A DNA stretch of 7,247 bases from Dehalococcoidales bacterium. GTDB lineage: Bacteria > Chloroflexota > Dehalococcoidia > Dehalococcoidales > UBA3254. The stretch's first letter is position 1. Every line of letters begins with the position of its first letter. Shown here in pieces: positions 4,975 through 7,247 of this stretch. The notes under the pieces were generated by a model. That model made no database searches. It saw only the letters and a program-made list of their open reading frames with translations, and had not been told where the DNA came from. The position numbers and the translations under genes are program-made. The stretch spans positions 1-7,247 of the forward strand of contig JAQULX010000134.1 of the NCBI GenBank assembly GCA_028718465.1. Reading direction: 5' to 3'.

Positions 4975-5208
4975 ATGTCTTATGAACGTAGCCGAACAAT
5001 TGAAGAACGATTTCAAAAAGCAATTTCGTTAATTGAGAAAGAGCATCTTAACGCAGGGCAATTAGCAATAGAGTTAAATGTGTCACGGCCTACCGCCCAC
5101 CGTATTGTAACCGAGCTTAAGAAACGTGGCTACGCAATTCGCTCTGTCTATGAAGAACAGGGTTGGTGTTATGAAATTAATAATACTCTCCCTAAACGAT
5201 CTACATAG
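4975..5208 (+). CDS. Small winged helix-turn-helix transcriptional regulator
   Basis: This is a 77-aa single-domain DNA-binding protein. The order is a first helix (YERSRTIEERFQKAISLIEK), then the helix-turn-helix: helix NAGQLAIELN (26-35) and recognition helix VSRPTAHRIVTELKKRG (36-52), then a beta wing (YAIRSVYEEQGWCYEI, 53-68). The SRTIEERF opening and this layout are typical of short wHTH regulators beside defence or accessory genes. The start at 4975 is favoured by AGAGGA; the frame is also open from ATG 4909, giving 99 aa. It sits 70 bases before the DUF499 ATPase and just after a palindrome, so it probably represses its own promoter and the downstream defence genes. Codon use is more A+T-rich than in the cassette upstream. 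The domain call is confident; the target is inferred. Confidence 0.82.
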   Translation: MSYERSRTIEERFQKAISLIEKEHLNAGQLAIELNVSRPTAHRIVTELKKRGYAIRSVYEEQGWCYEINNTLPKRST

Positions 5209-5278
5209 TCTATCTGGAATACTCTACAAAAACGTTTTGCTCATTGGAATATGAAGAAATAAAGAGAGGTCTATACGT

Positions 5279-7247
5279 ATGAAAACTGTTCGCGATGCCT
5301 GTATACTCCAGCCGAATGCGCTGTCTATTAAGCTCAGCGATCAAATTGAAAGACTAGATGAACTGATCGCTACAGAGGGCGAGGGAACAGCTTTCTTTGA
5401 AAAGACTTTCATTACGCAAGGTATGCAAGACCTGATCAGCGAGGGGATCGCACGTCTGGCAGGAGCATCCACACAAGCGGTTTTCCATCTAAAACAGGCA
5501 ATGGGTGGAGGCAAGACTCACTTGCTTGTTGGCTTCGGACTTTTAGCAAAGTCACCCGAACTACGAAAAAAATACGCTGGCGGAACGAATTATTGCTCAG
5601 CGTTTACAACCGCAAAAGTGGCAGCCTTCAATGGTAGGAATAACCCTGATCACTTCTTTTGGGGAGAAATCGCCAGTCAACTTGATAAGGGAGAATATTT
5701 CAAGGCCTTCTGGACAAGTGGTCCTAAAGCTCCTGATGAGACGGACTGGCTGAAATTGTTTGAGGGTGATGAGCCAATTCTCATCTTACTTGATGAGATG
5801 CCTCCTTACTTTCACTATCTGGATACACAGAAAGTTGGAAATGGTACAGTTGCGGATATTGCCACTCGTGCTTTTGCCAATATGCTAACAGCCGCTAATA
5901 AGAAAAAAAACGTATGCGTGGTGGTATCAGATCTCGCTGCTGCCTATGAAAGTGGCGCCAGGCTTATCAATCGAGCGCTTGAAGATGTGCGTGCTGAGGT
6001 TGGACGACAGGAGAGGAACATTACTCCAGTCGACCTAGCCGCCAATGAGATATATGACATCCTTCGAAAAAGGCTTTTTAAGTCATTACCAGACCAGGCT
6101 GAGATTGAAGACATCGCCCAGGCATATGGCCGCAAACTAGAAGAAGCCGCTAAATCCAAAACTGCTAGCCGGGGTGCCGAAGCGATTGCCGATGAGATCA
6201 TTGCTACTTACCCATTCCATCCGCGGCTCAAGAATGTCGTAGCCTTATTTAAAGAGAATGAACAATTCAAGCAAACCCGTGGTTTAATTGAGTTAGTATC
6301 CAGATTACTCAAATCTGTCTGGGATAGGCCGGTGAATGATGTTTTTCTCATCGGACCTCAGCACTTTGATCTTTCTATCGCGGAAGTCAGAGACAAGCTT
6401 ACTGAAATATCCGGAATGCGCGATGTTATTGCCAAAGACCTCTGGGATGCCCAGAAGTCAGCACACGCCCAGATAATTGATTTGCAGTCGGGAAAAGAAT
6501 CTGCAAGCCAGGTTGGCTCGCTACTCCTAACCGCCAGCCTTTCCACTGCCGTTAACGCTGTAAAAGGTCTCATGCGTGATGAGCTGGTGGAATGTCTAGT
6601 TTCACCTTTGAGAGAGCCATCTGAGTTTCTGGCAGCTTTCGAAGAACTGGATAAAGCAGCCTGGTATCTTCATCATACGGCTGAAGGTCGGTATTATTTC
6701 GACCGTCAAGAGAACCTTACGAAACTTCTGCAAAGTATTGCTAAAGATGCTCCGGAGCCGCAGGTCGATGACCTCATTCGGCATCGTATACATGATATGT
6801 TTAAAGCAACCCGCAAGACCGCTTATGAAGATGTCCTGCCTCTACCAAAACTCGAGGAAGTGGCCGAACGAGTACGTAAAGGGCGGGTGCTGCTCGTAGT
6901 TAGCCCGGATTCCAAAATACCTCCTGAGGAAGTTCAGAAATTCTTCGACGGTTTAAGCCAGAAAAATAACCTATGCGTTCTTACCGGAGATAAAACAGCC
7001 ATGGGCAGCATTGAAAAAGCCGCTCGTCAGTTTTTCGCCGTTCAAAAGGCAGATGGGCGCATTCCCAAAGGGCATCCACAAAGGAAAGACCTGGAGGATA
7101 AACAGCAAACATACGAGCAGGACTTTAATGCCACAATCATTTCTCTTTTTGATAAGGTACTTTTCCCTATTCATCGTGTTGGAAAGACCCCTCAACTCGT
7201 ATCTAAAGCCCTGGACATGACCCGTGACACGAAAAAGGAATTCGATG
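5279..7247 (+). CDS. DUF499-family P-loop ATPase, anti-phage associated (3' partial)
   Basis: ATG 5279 is preceded by GAGAGG (5264-5269). The frame has no stop through the right edge, giving 656 codons of what is usually a protein of about 1000 residues. Visible features are a Walker A in AMGGGKTHLLVGFG (GGGKTH, 76-81, Lys79) and a Walker B in ILILLDEMPPYF (Asp172-Glu173). Then come NITPVD (247-252) leading to an RLF motif at 265-267, YPFHP (311-315), and a later domain with VLLVVSP (537-543) and NLCVLTGDK (564-572). This combination is characteristic of DUF499 proteins. They occur in defence islands with a DUF1156 methyltransferase, DUF3780 and a helicase, and appear related in kind to the large ATPases of BREX systems. 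It would be cytosolic and ATP-driven, with an unknown substrate. The wHTH gene upstream is its likely regulator. Confidence 0.87.
   Translation, partial: MKTVRDACILQPNALSIKLSDQIERLDELIATEGEGTAFFEKTFITQGMQDLISEGIARLAGASTQAVFHLKQAMGGGKTHLLVGFGLLAKSPELRKKYAGGTNYCSAFTTAKVAAFNGRNNPDHFFWGEIASQLDKGEYFKAFWTSGPKAPDETDWLKLFEGDEPILILLDEMPPYFHYLDTQKVGNGTVADIATRAFANMLTAANKKKNVCVVVSDLAAAYESGARLINRALEDVRAEVGRQERNITPVDLAANEIYDILRKRLFKSLPDQAEIEDIAQAYGRKLEEAAKSKTASRGAEAIADEIIATYPFHPRLKNVVALFKENEQFKQTRGLIELVSRLLKSVWDRPVNDVFLIGPQHFDLSIAEVRDKLTEISGMRDVIAKDLWDAQKSAHAQIIDLQSGKESASQVGSLLLTASLSTAVNAVKGLMRDELVECLVSPLREPSEFLAAFEELDKAAWYLHHTAEGRYYFDRQENLTKLLQSIAKDAPEPQVDDLIRHRIHDMFKATRKTAYEDVLPLPKLEEVAERVRKGRVLLVVSPDSKIPPEEVQKFFDGLSQKNNLCVLTGDKTAMGSIEKAARQFFAVQKADGRIPKGHPQRKDLEDKQQTYEQDFNATIISLFDKVLFPIHRVGKTPQLVSKALDMTRDTKKEFD

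Noticed and set aside
5215..5251. Two TGGAATA copies 30 bases apart
   Set aside because: A seven-base direct repeat in an A+T-rich gap is expected by chance and no array or symmetry surrounds it.
5944..6793. Several minus-strand open frames across the ATPase region
   Set aside because: The + strand carries an uninterrupted DUF499 frame with Walker motifs; the minus frames are Ser/Ala-rich shadows.
1..7247. CRISPR array, insertion sequence, tRNA or rRNA
   Set aside because: No regularly spaced repeats, transposase frames with terminal repeats, or cloverleaf-like sequences were seen.

Overview
The window reads as part of an accessory or mobile region (integrative element or plasmid) of a Gram-positive, Firmicutes-like bacterium. 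The reasons are strong AAGGAGG-type ribosome binding sites before almost every gene, ATG and TTG starts, very tight gene packing with all genes on the + strand, and protein families typical of integrative elements and large plasmids. The host cannot be named from this sequence. No rRNA, tRNA, CRISPR array or transposase was seen, and no stretch longer than 300 bases lacks a gene.

Layout. (1) Bases 2-565 hold the C-terminal part of a DNA polymerase sliding-clamp-like protein with a long acidic tail ending in a basic patch, closed by a clear intrinsic terminator. (2) Bases 622-921 encode a small conserved plasmid-type protein. It is followed by a long imperfect hairpin (926-1007) next to the Shine-Dalgarno of a 58-aa cysteine-containing protein. 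(3) Bases 1190-3822 form a compact cassette recognised as a divergent PRTRC (ParB-Related, ThiF-Related Cassette) locus: PRTRC protein C (ubiquitin-like), a 73-aa helical protein, an unrecognised 266-aa protein, PRTRC protein B (E2-like) and PRTRC ThiF (E1-like). (4) Bases 3841-4780 carry two more genes of the same operon: a histidine-rich conserved protein, and a protein whose C-terminus resembles a sliding-clamp-binding peptide.

At about 4781-4908 base composition and codon use shift to more A+T. A new transcription unit begins there: a small winged-helix regulator (start chosen at 4975) with a palindromic candidate operator upstream, then the first 656 codons of a DUF499-family P-loop ATPase that runs off the window. 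DUF499 proteins are typical of anti-phage islands, where they sit with a DUF1156 methyltransferase and a helicase.

How the genes may work together (inference). The E1-like, E2-like and ubiquitin-like proteins could form a minimal bacterial protein-conjugation pathway. The clamp at one end and the clamp-binding-like tail at the other end of the same block suggest a link to replication or maintenance of the element. The downstream DUF499 unit looks like a separately regulated defence module placed beside it. The most interesting parts are the ubiquitin-like cassette, which lacks the usual JAB peptidase and ParB within this window, and its possible coupling to an element-encoded clamp.
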